A stretch of 41,414 bases of DNA from Deltaproteobacteria bacterium (GTDB lineage: Bacteria > Desulfobacterota > Desulfuromonadia > Desulfuromonadales > BM103), in assembly GCA_024636215.1 (NCBI GenBank), contig JAGXHL010000072.1, positions 1 through 41,414 on the forward strand, given 5' to 3'. Positions 1 through 8,263 of the stretch are shown in pieces. Each line of letters begins with the position of its first letter. Positions within the stretch are counted from its first letter, which is position 1. The translations under genes were made by a program, and so were the position numbers. Below the pieces are notes generated by a model. It was not told the origin of the DNA, did not search any database, and was given only the letters and a program-made list of their open reading frames with translations.

Positions 1-35
1 CCCAGTCCCCAGTCCCCAGTCCCCAGTCCCAGCCC
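1..35. repeat. Tandem heptamer array (CCCCAGT)n
   Basis: Four copies of the 7-base unit CCCAGTC (equally read as CCCCAGT) run from base 1 to 28, followed by a decayed unit. The array ends directly at the stop codon of the HEAT-repeat gene and continues off the left edge, so its full length is unknown. The same heptamer is, as I recall, the STRR1 unit described in filamentous cyanobacteria; a shared origin is not implied. Confidence 0.85.
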
Positions 36-938
36 TTAATGATACACCTGGTAAGGACGAACCTGTTCGTCGTGGCTGTTGCGATAGAGGACCGGTTTAC
101 CGGTGATCATCTCCAGCGACCGGGCTGACCACTCCCGGACAACGTGTACATCATCCTGCAAGGACCTGGCAAGAGCCGCGGCGGCAGTTGGCCCACCCAA
201 AGGGCCCAGCGCCATGGCTGCATTCATGCGCACCTCTGAATCGGTATCTTCCAGCCCGGCAATCAAGGCCGACTCGGCTCGTGGGTCACGTAACTTGCCG
301 AGAGCCAGAAACGCTTCGGCCCGTTGTTCTCCTTTGACCTGCAGCAATAGTGCGTCCAGAGCCCGTTTGTCGGCAATATCGCCCAAGGCACGAATGGCTG
401 CGGCTGCACCCTCACCTTCTGCATCAACCAGGTAGTCAAGCAACGGCTGCACAGCTAATCTGTTGAGCTTGATCAGACCCCTTGTCGCATAACGGCGGAC
501 CTCACTGTTCTCGTCATTTAACGCCGTCAGCAAGGCATCAACTGCTGCCGGAGTCCCTATCTCACCGAGAGCCCAGGCTGCTACGTAGCGTCGTTGCAGC
601 CTTTTGTCCTCCAGAACGCCACGAATTGCCGGGATGGCATCGACAACCTTGAGCGTTCCCAGGGCGGCGATGACATATTCGCGCAGCTGCTTGTTTTCGT
701 CTTGAACACGTAGCAATAAAGCAGGCACAGCCCGGTCACCGATCTCTATCAGCGTCGCATAGATACGATCCGAAAGGCCTGGCTCCGTGGCGGCCAGCAG
801 GTCGATTAACTGTTCAATAGCTTTGGAATCTCCACCGCGAGCGTTGGCTTCGAGTTCCTCCAGATTCAGGACCGGCTCAGCGGAACAGGCTGACAGGGTG
901 AGCAGGCATAGACCGAGCAAACAAAAGCGCAACATCAT
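36..938 (-). CDS. HEAT-repeat lipoprotein
   Basis: A 300-residue exported protein. The N-terminus is a lipoprotein signal peptide with lipobox LSAC and Cys at about residue 18. The rest is a series of HEAT/PBS-lyase-type helical repeats of about 30 residues, recognisable from recurring patterns such as VRRYATRGLIKL, RRYVAAWALGEIG and VRMNAAMALGPLG. Such solenoids bind proteins; no catalytic residues are apparent. The start codon overlaps the stop codon of the preceding gene (TAATG), so the two are probably translationally coupled in a three-gene lipoprotein operon. The partner is unknown; assembly of an envelope complex with the two neighbouring lipoproteins is an inference. Confidence 0.85.
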   Translation of the reverse strand: MMLRFCLLGLCLLTLSACSAEPVLNLEELEANARGGDSKAIEQLIDLLAATEPGLSDRIYATLIEIGDRAVPALLLRVQDENKQLREYVIAALGTLKVVDAIPAIRGVLEDKRLQRRYVAAWALGEIGTPAAVDALLTALNDENSEVRRYATRGLIKLNRLAVQPLLDYLVDAEGEGAAAAIRALGDIADKRALDALLLQVKGEQRAEAFLALGKLRDPRAESALIAGLEDTDSEVRMNAAMALGPLGGPTAAAALARSLQDDVHVVREWSARSLEMITGKPVLYRNSHDEQVRPYQVYH

Positions 939-1696
939 TACCAGACCTTGGTCACGGTGATATCCACCTGCTTCAACAGCTGACCTTCCTTGACAACAAC
1001 GGCAGAAGGCTCAATGGTGCCCTGATCGTAACGACCGTAAAGATCGCCGAGCTTCGGCGGCCCACCGAACTTATCGCGGGCGGCCAGGTAATAAGTTCCT
1101 CCGGCAGGCAGGTAGATCAGATAACTGCCGTCAGGTCCCGTCTTCTCGGAGACAAATTTGGGACGTTCCGACATCTGTACGTGATCGTAAACATGAACCC
1201 TGGCGTCGAGCACGGGCTGGCCATCGCTGTCCATGACCTTGCCGGCAAGACCAGTTCTCGATGCATCGATATCACCGGTAAAGTTGCGTTCGTTGCCGAT
1301 CTTGACTGGAGCTGAAACCTGCAGGTCCAGGACGCCACCCTTAACGGTCACCCGCATGAACTCGGAGCGGTTATCGCCTGCGACAACGGGTCCGGTTTCT
1401 TGACCCTCGGCACGTTTTCTGGCGACCACGACGTAGTCACCATCGGGCAGTTCCATATCGAATTTGCCGTCTTCCGTCGTTACTGAAGAGATCGCAAAGG
1501 CAGGGCCGTAGAGATCCATCCCCGGTTGATAGACGTAGAGGCGCACCCCTTGCAACGGCATGGTCACCTGCCCCTGCAGACGACCCTGTCCGGAAGACGT
1601 TTTCACTTCAGCGGCATCCTGATTGCCGCAGCCGCCAAGACCGATGAGCAGCAGACCAGACAACAACAAACGGAACATACACACTTTCTTCAACAT
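938..1696 (-). CDS. Lipoprotein with carboxypeptidase-regulatory-like domains
   Basis: A 252-residue exported protein with signal peptide and lipobox LGGC (Cys near residue 23). Two beta-sandwich segments resemble carboxypeptidase regulatory-like (CarboxypepD_reg) domains: residues about 40-125 (GRLQGQVTMPLQGVRLYVY then GKFDMELPDGDYVVVA) and about 150-250 (LAGKVMDSDGQPVLDARVHVY then GSYLIYLPAGGTYYLAA). In other proteins this fold is a non-catalytic accessory or surface module. ATG at 1696 follows a GGAGAG ribosome site at short spacing. The gene sits 20 bases after the haem-domain lipoprotein and overlaps the HEAT gene by one base, so the three are likely co-transcribed. Function unknown. Confidence 0.8.
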   Translation of the reverse strand: MLKKVCMFRLLLSGLLLIGLGGCGNQDAAEVKTSSGQGRLQGQVTMPLQGVRLYVYQPGMDLYGPAFAISSVTTEDGKFDMELPDGDYVVVARKRAEGQETGPVVAGDNRSEFMRVTVKGGVLDLQVSAPVKIGNERNFTGDIDASRTGLAGKVMDSDGQPVLDARVHVYDHVQMSERPKFVSEKTGPDGSYLIYLPAGGTYYLAARDKFGGPPKLGDLYGRYDQGTIEPSAVVVKEGQLLKQVDITVTKVW

Positions 1697-1716
1697 AACT
1701 CTCCAGAGAATCGTTG

Positions 1717-2745
1717 TTACGGTTTAAGCAACACCAATCGCTCGACATCACTCGACGCATAATGTTCATAGAGTGAATGATCCATAAGTGCCATGCCGAA
1801 GGCGACGCCCCTCTCATCACCGGGGACAAAAACCACGTCATGCGGATCGCCGGTCCGCAAGGCTCGACGCAGGGTAACGATCCAGCGACCATTTTCATAG
1901 CGGGTTACGGCAGCCACATCGGCCCGACCGCCAACCGGCCGCTTGACCAGATATCCCGGAGCCCGAGTCCCCGCTGGCCGAAAGCCTTCATCGGCCGGCA
2001 ACCGGTCTGCATCATAAACAGGGGAATCACCTTCTGCAAACGGCTTGATGTCATGGCCGCCATTCAGGTGAGCGCGGGAATTCTCAGTAAAAAGCTCACC
2101 GGGAGTGTCGCCGTGCATGCCTTTAATATCAAGGAAACGATCATCAGCAAAGCCGAGCAGCGCGGTGCGAGCGGCCTTCCAGTTCCAGAGATCAAGCCAA
2201 CTATTTTCCTGGTCCATGCGCATCTTGTTGGAGGCGTGAAAATTGGCCTTATTTACGCCAAAATCGCTGATATGACAAGCATAAGCACAGGAAAAGTTAT
2301 TGAACTGCCCCCTGGCGTCCCAGAGCAGGCCAAAACCATCTTCCAGTTGACCGGTATTCTGCCAGGTTGTTCCATCGAACTGCCAGTCAAGCATCGCCTG
2401 ATCCCGGGTGGCATCCTCCCAACTCAGACGCAGGAAAAGTTCACGGTCGGTATAGAAGGCCCGGATATCGACCGGTACAGGCTCGGGGATACGGGAACCA
2501 TGATGACATGATGCTGTTGAGGTGTGAACCGTATCCTCGTCGATATCGGTAAAGGATTGCAGCGTGTGGGGTCGCCCCCCCTTAACTTGAACCGGACGAG
2601 GCAAGGCCCGCTGCCAGTCGGCATCGGTGGGGGCATGTTCGAGCCAAAGCGCATAGGTTTTATCGGCCGGCACATCACCACAGCCGGAGAGACCGAGAAG
2701 CGATACGGCAAGGAGATAAAAACTAATCATCAGCAAAGGTGGCAC
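1717..2745 (-). CDS. Ethylbenzene-dehydrogenase-related haem-domain lipoprotein
   Basis: About 342 residues with an N-terminal lipoprotein signal (lipobox LSGC). The body resembles the EB_dh / cytochrome c-552 DMSO-reductase-like haem-binding domain: an early SCHHGS motif, a strand-rich region with RAFYTDRELFLRLSWEDATRD, then WDARGQFNNFSCAYACHIS, which carries the CX3CH pattern I associate with this family. Family members bind a b-type or covalent haem and pass electrons to or from periplasmic oxidoreductases. No molybdopterin enzyme lies nearby, so the redox partner is unknown. The start is uncertain: GTG at 2745 gives the full signal peptide and ATG at 2730 is an alternative. First gene of a three-lipoprotein operon. 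Confidence 0.72.
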   Translation of the reverse strand: MPPLLMISFYLLAVSLLGLSGCGDVPADKTYALWLEHAPTDADWQRALPRPVQVKGGRPHTLQSFTDIDEDTVHTSTASCHHGSRIPEPVPVDIRAFYTDRELFLRLSWEDATRDQAMLDWQFDGTTWQNTGQLEDGFGLLWDARGQFNNFSCAYACHISDFGVNKANFHASNKMRMDQENSWLDLWNWKAARTALLGFADDRFLDIKGMHGDTPGELFTENSRAHLNGGHDIKPFAEGDSPVYDADRLPADEGFRPAGTRAPGYLVKRPVGGRADVAAVTRYENGRWIVTLRRALRTGDPHDVVFVPGDERGVAFGMALMDHSLYEHYASSDVERLVLLKP

Positions 2746-2937
2746 GGTCCATTCCCTGGTTTGTCATCCTGGCCCGAGTTCGACAGGGGGCAAAAGCATA
2801 CTCAAGCAAGCAGCTTCAATAAAGATACTCAGCAAGGAACGTACCAGAATAAACAACGAAAAGTGTGCGATTTCAGCAGGATGACGTGCAGGGAGTTGTC
2901 TCTGCGCAGCATGGAAAGACAAGTTTCCGTCGAAAAG

Positions 2938-4302
2938 TCAATCTATCATGCGATACTTTTCCATCTTGTAGCGCAGGGTCGTGCGCTTGATGCCGAGAGT
3001 TTCTGCGGCCCGGGTCTGCGAACCATCTTCACGTTGCAGCGTTTGAATAATCAGTTGCCGCTCCAGGTCTTCCAGGATATCAGTCAGACTGCCGCCCTTC
3101 TCGGGGATCTGCAGGCAGATCTGGTCATCTCCCTGCATGCCTTGCGGAAAGTCACGCGGCGTCAGGACCGTTCCCTTTGAAAGCACCACGGCTCGCTCAA
3201 TAGCGTTCTGCAGTTCACGCACATTGCCAGGCCAATCGTGGGCGAGCAGGCAGCTTAAAGCCCGGGGAGACAGATCGGTGATCTTTTTGCCTGTTTCGGC
3301 TGTGTATTTATCCAGGAAAAAGCGTGACAGGGGTTCAACGTCCTCACGCCTGGAGCGCAATGGCGGCACGTTGATATTGACAACGTTGAGGCGATAATAA
3401 AGATCTTCACGAAACTTGCCTTGCTTGACCTGATCCTCCAGTTTTTTATTGGTCGCAGCCACGATGCGCACGTCAACACTGATCGTCTTGTTGCCGCCCA
3501 CGCGTTCAAACTCATGCTCCTGGATCACCCGCAACAGCTTGACCTGAGCGGCCATACTCATCTCGGCCACCTCGTCGATAAAGAGGGTGCCCTGATCTGC
3601 CCTCTCAAAACGACCCTTGCGGGTATCGAGGGCGCCACTGAACGCACCTTTCTCATGACCGAAAAGTTCACTTTCCAGGACACCTTCCGAGAGCGCCGCA
3701 CAGTTGAGGACAACGAAGGGTTTCTCTTTGCGCAGTGAGCTGTAATGGATGGATCGGGCCAAAAGCTCTTTTCCTGTCCCGGATTCGCCGGTAATCAGGA
3801 CATTGGCGTTACTGACCGCTACAGAGGAGGCCATCTCATACACCTGCTGCATGGCAGGAGATCCGCCGACAATCCCGGAGAAATCGTAACGCCCCTCCAG
3901 TTCAGCGTGCAGGTATCGGTTCTCAGCCAGTAAGCGTTCGCGTTCAAAAGCCTTGGCCACGGTCAGCTTGATTTCATCATTCTCAAAAGGTTTGGCGATA
4001 TAGTCGTAAGCACCGGAGCGCAACGCCTGCACCGCATTTTCGATTGTTCCGTAGGCTGTGATGACAATGATCGGCAGCGAAGGCTCGTACTGCTTAAGCT
4101 CGGCGAGCAACTCCAGTCCATCCATTTCGGGCATTTTGATGTCTGTCACGACTAGATCGAAACGTTCGCTGGCAACCAGGCGCAGAGCTTCAGCGCCATT
4201 GGCTACGGTCGAGGTTTCATAACCTTCGCGGGTCAGGACGCGACTTAACAGACGGCGCATGCCATCTTCATCATCAACAATCAGAATTCTTTCAGAAGCC
4301 AT
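2938..4302 (-). CDS. Sigma-54-dependent response regulator (NtrC family)
   Basis: A 454-residue transcription activator with the standard three-part build. An N-terminal receiver domain (residues 1-120) has the acidic pocket near residues 10-11, phosphoacceptor Asp54 in VVTDIKMPEMDG, and the conserved Lys in IAKPF. A central AAA+ domain follows, with Walker A GESGTGKE near 172-179, GAFSGA loop at 219-224 for sigma-54 contact, and Walker B LFIDEVAEM. A C-terminal Fis-type helix-turn-helix spans about 410-454. Loop residue Ser replaces the usual Thr of GAFTGA, a common variant. No histidine kinase is adjacent, so the phosphodonor is not known from this window. It lies 44 bases after the diguanylate cyclase gene and probably shares its transcript. 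Confidence 0.93.
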   Translation of the reverse strand: MASERILIVDDEDGMRRLLSRVLTREGYETSTVANGAEALRLVASERFDLVVTDIKMPEMDGLELLAELKQYEPSLPIIVITAYGTIENAVQALRSGAYDYIAKPFENDEIKLTVAKAFERERLLAENRYLHAELEGRYDFSGIVGGSPAMQQVYEMASSVAVSNANVLITGESGTGKELLARSIHYSSLRKEKPFVVLNCAALSEGVLESELFGHEKGAFSGALDTRKGRFERADQGTLFIDEVAEMSMAAQVKLLRVIQEHEFERVGGNKTISVDVRIVAATNKKLEDQVKQGKFREDLYYRLNVVNINVPPLRSRREDVEPLSRFFLDKYTAETGKKITDLSPRALSCLLAHDWPGNVRELQNAIERAVVLSKGTVLTPRDFPQGMQGDDQICLQIPEKGGSLTDILEDLERQLIIQTLQREDGSQTRAAETLGIKRTTLRYKMEKYRMID

Positions 4303-4345
4303 ATATGTTCTCTAACACTCTATACATTTATCAAGAGGTAAAAAG

Positions 4346-5389
4346 TTAGTTCAAATCGCAATAAACAGAGTTTTTGCCTTCCCTTTTGGCCTTGTACATC
4401 AGGCCATCGACTTTTTTTAATAAAGTCTGTGCATCCGAACCATTGTCAGGCAGCGCAGCGACACCGACGCTCACTGTTATACCGTGGGTTTTGGTGATTC
4501 CGGTCAGAAAGCGTGGAGATTCCGTCTCAACAAAGATACGTATACGTTCAGCCACCTTAGCTGCTTCAGCCAGAGGGGTTTCAGGCAGCAGGGTTACGAA
4601 CTCTTCACCGCCATAACGAAAGAGAGAGTCACAGTCCCTCAACAGCTCTGTGAGCATAGTGGCCATCTCCTGCAGAACAATGTCACCGTTGGGATGGCCA
4701 TAGGTGTCATTGAACGCCTTGAAATCATCAACATCGAAGAGGATAATCGAGAGAGGCTTTGAATAACGTGTGGCGCGTGCCACCTCCTCTGCAAACATTT
4801 TTTTGAACTGCCTGTGATTGTAAAGACCGGTCAAACCGTCAGTACAGGCAAGCTGAAGAGTCTGCGCGTGCAAACGTGCATGATCTATGCTCATGGTGGC
4901 GAATGACGTGAGAACAGACAACAGTTCCAGCTTCTCGGTAGCGAATTGCCGCGGCTTGAAATCATCCAGGTAAAGGACGCCGATAGTTCTTTTGTGGATT
5001 TTAAGTGGCACTGCTATCAGCGAGAGGATTCCCTCTTCAATGGCCAGAGGGTTGTTAAAGAAATCCGCGTCCGCAGTATTATTGACGATAAACACTTCGC
5101 CTCGATCCAGAATCTCAAAGGTCAAGCCTCCCGGCGTAACTTGCCAACGATCCAGAGCGACGAACCTGTCGCTGAGCCCGGCGTGGGCGTGGAGCTTAAG
5201 CTGGCAGGTGTCTGCATCATACAACGCAACTGAACCGGCGGGCATATCCATCACCGACATGGCACTATGCAGAATATTTTGCAGAACTTCATCAAGTTCC
5301 AGCGAAGACACAACAATCTGGGCTACGCTGAGGATCCCTTTGAGACCCTGAACCTGCGCAGCCAGTTTACTATCGGCAACATCCTTCAT
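4346..5389 (-). CDS. GAF-GGDEF diguanylate cyclase
   Basis: A cytoplasmic protein of about 347 residues that should make cyclic di-GMP from two GTP. A GAF sensor domain occupies about residues 25-175. The GGDEF domain follows, with the DGLTGLYNHR entry motif, FDVDDFKAFNDTYGH, and active-site GGEEF. An RxxD inhibitory site (RDCD) lies five residues before GGEEF, so feedback inhibition by product is expected. No membrane segment is visible. ATG at 5389 is used here; TTG at 5398 is an alternative because purine-rich ribosome-binding sequence serves both. The gene precedes the sigma-54 regulator on the same strand, linking c-di-GMP synthesis and sigma-54 control by context only. Confidence 0.9.
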   Translation of the reverse strand: MKDVADSKLAAQVQGLKGILSVAQIVVSSLELDEVLQNILHSAMSVMDMPAGSVALYDADTCQLKLHAHAGLSDRFVALDRWQVTPGGLTFEILDRGEVFIVNNTADADFFNNPLAIEEGILSLIAVPLKIHKRTIGVLYLDDFKPRQFATEKLELLSVLTSFATMSIDHARLHAQTLQLACTDGLTGLYNHRQFKKMFAEEVARATRYSKPLSIILFDVDDFKAFNDTYGHPNGDIVLQEMATMLTELLRDCDSLFRYGGEEFVTLLPETPLAEAAKVAERIRIFVETESPRFLTGITKTHGITVSVGVAALPDNGSDAQTLLKKVDGLMYKAKREGKNSVYCDLN

Positions 5390-5605
5390 ATCAGCCAAGC
5401 CCTCCCCCTCATGAGACTATTAAGATATTGAAGATAAGATTTAATATGCCATACTACTTCTCCAGCAGAAGATACACAAGTCACTCTAGAGGTTAATGTG
5501 ATTCATGTCCCCTATGAAACAAAACGACCTCTTCCCTAAAACGTAAAATTCTGATAAAACGATGTCGCGATGGATTACACGATTTTTCTAATTTGAGGAG
5601 CCCCG

Positions 5606-6448
5606 ATGACCACAAAAACAATTTTTATCTGTCGAAACGGGTTACTCTTGACAGCTCTGATCCTGCTGTTGAGTGCGATACCGACATTCGCAGGGGTTAA
5701 TGATCTGTTCGGCAAAAAAGAACTGGACGAAACAGAACGCCAGGAAACCCTTGAACGCATCGACAGCATTCAGGAAAAGCTTCAGCTGCTGCAAGATAAA
5801 TTGCGTGCCCTTGAGCGGCGCAAGGCGGCTAAAATTGCCGCACAAAATTCAGAACAGGCGTCGCCTCTGCTTCCGGCAACACCGCTGCAGATCAACTGGC
5901 AGCCGATCGACAATTCAGTCACCAATCCCGGTGATTTCGGTCTCTACACCTACCTGTTATTCAAAGGTGATCTATCAGATACCGGCGCTGTCGGTGCCCT
6001 GGAGGATTTCATCCTGACCATTGAGACCCTGCCGGAAAATGATATCCCCGCCGGCCTGGCCAACCGTTTCCTGGTTCCTGTCGAAAAACCGCAATCGACG
6101 GTCAATCTTGGTCGTCAAGCCTACGATTTCAAACTCAACGAAGCCTACCTCAGCCGCCTTGCCTTACAGGACCAGCTCAGCCACGGCCCGATTCTGGTCT
6201 CGCTGCGTGAACCGCTCGACCCTTACGCTACGGACCAGGTCCCCGCTTTCCTGGCTGTCAGCTTCGGCCGTCAGAATCCGCAGCGGGCCCTTGAGATAGC
6301 CAAAATCTGGCATCACCAGGAAAAAGACGCCGTCAACAACCAGAACCATCCGACAGCAGACCTCTTCTGGGAACTCATCGATGGAGCCGGACCCACCCAG
6401 TTGGTACGTTACCAGGACCATATCCTGCTTGTCCTGCCGCAGCAATGA
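5606..6448 (+). CDS. Exported coiled-coil protein of unknown function
   Basis: 280 residues, not recognised. The N-terminus is a Sec signal peptide (hydrophobic residues about 12-28, cleavage likely after TFA). Residues about 36-75 are a charged heptad-like coiled coil (ELDETERQETLERIDSIQ). The C-terminal 190 residues look globular and mixed alpha/beta with no motif I can name. GAGGAG five bases upstream of ATG 5606 supports the start. The stop overlaps the next gene's ATG (ATGA), so the cysteine-cluster protein is translationally coupled. Likely periplasmic; function unknown. Confidence 0.75.
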   Translation: MTTKTIFICRNGLLLTALILLLSAIPTFAGVNDLFGKKELDETERQETLERIDSIQEKLQLLQDKLRALERRKAAKIAAQNSEQASPLLPATPLQINWQPIDNSVTNPGDFGLYTYLLFKGDLSDTGAVGALEDFILTIETLPENDIPAGLANRFLVPVEKPQSTVNLGRQAYDFKLNEAYLSRLALQDQLSHGPILVSLREPLDPYATDQVPAFLAVSFGRQNPQRALEIAKIWHHQEKDAVNNQNHPTADLFWELIDGAGPTQLVRYQDHILLVLPQQ

Positions 6449-6717
6449 CCACCTGGGAAGAGTCCTGCCGGCGTTGCGGACTCTGCTGTTTTGAAAAGTC
6501 TGTCGATCTTAAGGGTCGCTTCTTTACGACCAGAACAGCCTGTCGTCACCTCGACATCGTCAGCCGTGAATGTCGGGTTTACGAGAAACGTTTCGAGGTC
6601 GGAGAGGGGTGCGTTAAACTGACACCTGAGGTTGTTCGCAAGGCTGACTGGCTGCCGGAATATTGCGCTTATCGGGCGATCGCGGTACGCGGCACGGGGG
6701 ACGGGGAACGCGATTAA
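6445..6717 (+). CDS. YcgN/YkgJ-type cysteine-cluster protein
   Basis: 90 residues carrying CRRCGLCCFEK near the N-terminus, a middle CRHLDIVSRECRVYEKR, then GCVKL and WLPEYCAYRAIA. These match the UPF0153/UPF0260 (YkgJ, YcgN) family, whose conserved cysteines are predicted to bind zinc or an iron-sulfur cluster; the molecular role is not established. The WLPxxCxYR ending is characteristic of the YcgN side. The last ten residues (VRGTGDGERD) are encoded by an intergenic heptamer repeat arm and are probably not part of the ancestral protein. Starts by ATGA overlap with the preceding exported protein. Confidence 0.82.
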   Translation: MTTWEESCRRCGLCCFEKSVDLKGRFFTTRTACRHLDIVSRECRVYEKRFEVGEGCVKLTPEVVRKADWLPEYCAYRAIAVRGTGDGERD

Positions 6718-6788
6718 TATTTTTCTGTCGTTTACTTTCTCCGATCTTTCACTTCTATCCGGTTTTCTCGCCCCGCGCTGCTCGTCCC
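6684..6788. repeat. Inverted heptamer element, GGGACGG type
   Basis: Left arm 6684-6711 is four 7-base units on the plus strand (GGTACGC, GGCACGG, GGGACGG, GGAACGC). Right arm 6768-6788 holds three related units on the minus strand (GGGACGA, GCAGCGC, GGGGCGA). An AT-rich pyrimidine spacer of 56 bases separates them. The left arm is translated as the C-terminus of the YcgN-like gene, whose stop TAA follows it directly. The layout matches the GTGGCGC-type elements elsewhere in the window. Confidence 0.65.
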
Positions 6789-6810
6789 GCCTTAAAAAAG
6801 GATTGAACGT

Positions 6811-8106
6811 TTGAATCTACAGGTCGAAAACAAAGCCAAATTCGGCTGGTGTCTGTACGACTGGGCAAACTCGGCCTTTGCCACAGTCATTCTGGCGGCA
6901 GTCCTGCCGGTATATTTTGCCAGCCTCGTCCCTGCCCAGGGAGCGGATATGTTCTGGAGTTCACAGACAGTTCCTGCAACGGCACTCTGGGGATACATTG
7001 TTTCATTTTCTATGACTATTGTAGCTATATTGGCCCCCGGCCTCGGCAACCTCGCCGACCGTAGAGGCTGGCGCAGACGCCTGTTGATCATCTTCTGCCT
7101 GCTTGGCTCGTTTGCCACCTGCGGGCTTTACTTTGTTGTTTCCGGGCAGTATCTTCTCGCAGCAGCCCTGTTTATCCTCGGCAACATAGGCTTCGCCGCC
7201 GGCAATATCTTTTACAATGCCTATCTCCCCGACCTGGCTTCCGGACACGAAGCCGATCGACTTTCAGCGCGTGGCTTTGCCCTTGGTTACGTAGGTGGAG
7301 GGTTGATGCTGCTGATCGTTTTTGTCATGATTCAGAAACACACATGGTTCGGCATAGCGGACCAGGCCAGTGCGACGCGACTCGGATTTCTTCTCACCGG
7401 TCTATGGTGGGCACTTTTTGCCCTGCCCGCTTTTGCCTGGCTCAAAAATGTAAGAGTCTCGTCACCCGCACGTCATGCCCTGCGCACCCCACGCGATTAC
7501 CTGAAAACCGTCTCCGACCTACGTCAATATCGACATCTTGGCCGCTTCCTGATCGCTTTTCTACTCTACAACGACGGCATCCAGACCATTATTGCCGTCT
7601 CAGCAATCTTCGCACGTGAGGAGCTTGGCTTAGGGACAGGAACAATCCTCGGCTGTTTCCTGATGATCCAGTTTGTCGCTATGCCTGGTGCACTGATCTT
7701 CTCGCGGCTGGCCGGCCATATAAACACTAAACGGGCGATACTGATCAGCCTGGTGATTTTCACCGCCATCACTGTGTATGCGGCGATCATGAAGAGTCCC
7801 ACAGAATTCTGGATTCTCGGTTTTGCAGTGGCCATTGTTCTCGGTGGTAGCCAGGCCCTCAGTCGTTCACTCTTCTCAAGCATGGTTCCTAAATCACGCA
7901 GCGCTGAATTTTTCGGGTTTTATGCGATCAGTTCAAAATTCGCTTCAATTTTCGGCCCGCTCACCTTCGCCCTGCTCATCGAGCTGACCGGCTCGAACCG
8001 GATCGCCATTCTGGCGCTGGCAGGCTTCTTTATTGTCGGCATAATCTTATTGTTCGGAGTGAATGTGGAACAAGGCAGGCTGCAGGCCGAGTCGGGCAGC
8101 TGCTAA
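6811..8106 (+). CDS. MFS transporter, Atg22/UMF1 family
   Basis: 431 residues with about 12 membrane segments, an integral inner-membrane transporter. The opening FGWCLYDWANSAFATVILAAVLPVYF is the hallmark of the UMF1 (Atg22-like) branch of the major facilitator superfamily, and NLADRRGWRRR is the cytoplasmic loop between helices 2 and 3. Yeast Atg22 exports amino acids from the vacuole; bacterial substrates are not known, so none is assigned. The start is TTG at 6811, preceded by AAGGA at about 8 bases; no ATG lies close in frame. It stands alone on the plus strand and converges with the ydbL operon. Confidence 0.85.
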   Translation: MNLQVENKAKFGWCLYDWANSAFATVILAAVLPVYFASLVPAQGADMFWSSQTVPATALWGYIVSFSMTIVAILAPGLGNLADRRGWRRRLLIIFCLLGSFATCGLYFVVSGQYLLAAALFILGNIGFAAGNIFYNAYLPDLASGHEADRLSARGFALGYVGGGLMLLIVFVMIQKHTWFGIADQASATRLGFLLTGLWWALFALPAFAWLKNVRVSSPARHALRTPRDYLKTVSDLRQYRHLGRFLIAFLLYNDGIQTIIAVSAIFAREELGLGTGTILGCFLMIQFVAMPGALIFSRLAGHINTKRAILISLVIFTAITVYAAIMKSPTEFWILGFAVAIVLGGSQALSRSLFSSMVPKSRSAEFFGFYAISSKFASIFGPLTFALLIELTGSNRIAILALAGFFIVGIILLFGVNVEQGRLQAESGSC

Positions 8107-8130
8107 TCAGGGTTTCACTGAAATAGGACA

Positions 8131-8166
8131 AAAAAAGCCCCACAGTCAGGAGAGTGCCTGTGGGGC
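8131..8166 (-). terminator. Stem-loop with U-tract, minus strand
   Basis: GCCCCACAG (8137-8145) pairs with CTGTGGGGC (8158-8166) in a perfect 9-bp stem with a 12-base loop. The A-run at 8131-8136 becomes a U-tract on the minus strand. As a terminator it therefore faces the ydbH-ynbE-ydbL operon, downstream of the second terminator at 8254-8287. On the plus strand no U-run follows. Confidence 0.7.
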
Positions 8167-8200
8167 AAAGGGTTTGTGGGTTTTGCTTAGGAGGAAGAAC

Positions 8201-8263
8201 ATGAAGAACTATGCTCTTGGGAATATATTACCGTTTTGGTTATCTTTGTCAATAAAAAAATGA
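8201..8263 (+). CDS. Possible 20-residue peptide between two terminators
   Basis: ATG at 8201 follows a near-perfect ribosome site (TAGGAGG, 8188-8194) at 6-base spacing and opens a 20-codon frame ending TGA at 8261-8263. The peptide starts MKNYALGN, has a hydrophobic aromatic middle (ILPFWLSLSI) and ends in two lysines. The stop codon lies inside the downstream hairpin. No homologue is recalled, and the frame is too short for coding statistics. It could be a small membrane peptide or chance. Confidence 0.3.
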   Translation: MKNYALGNILPFWLSLSIKK

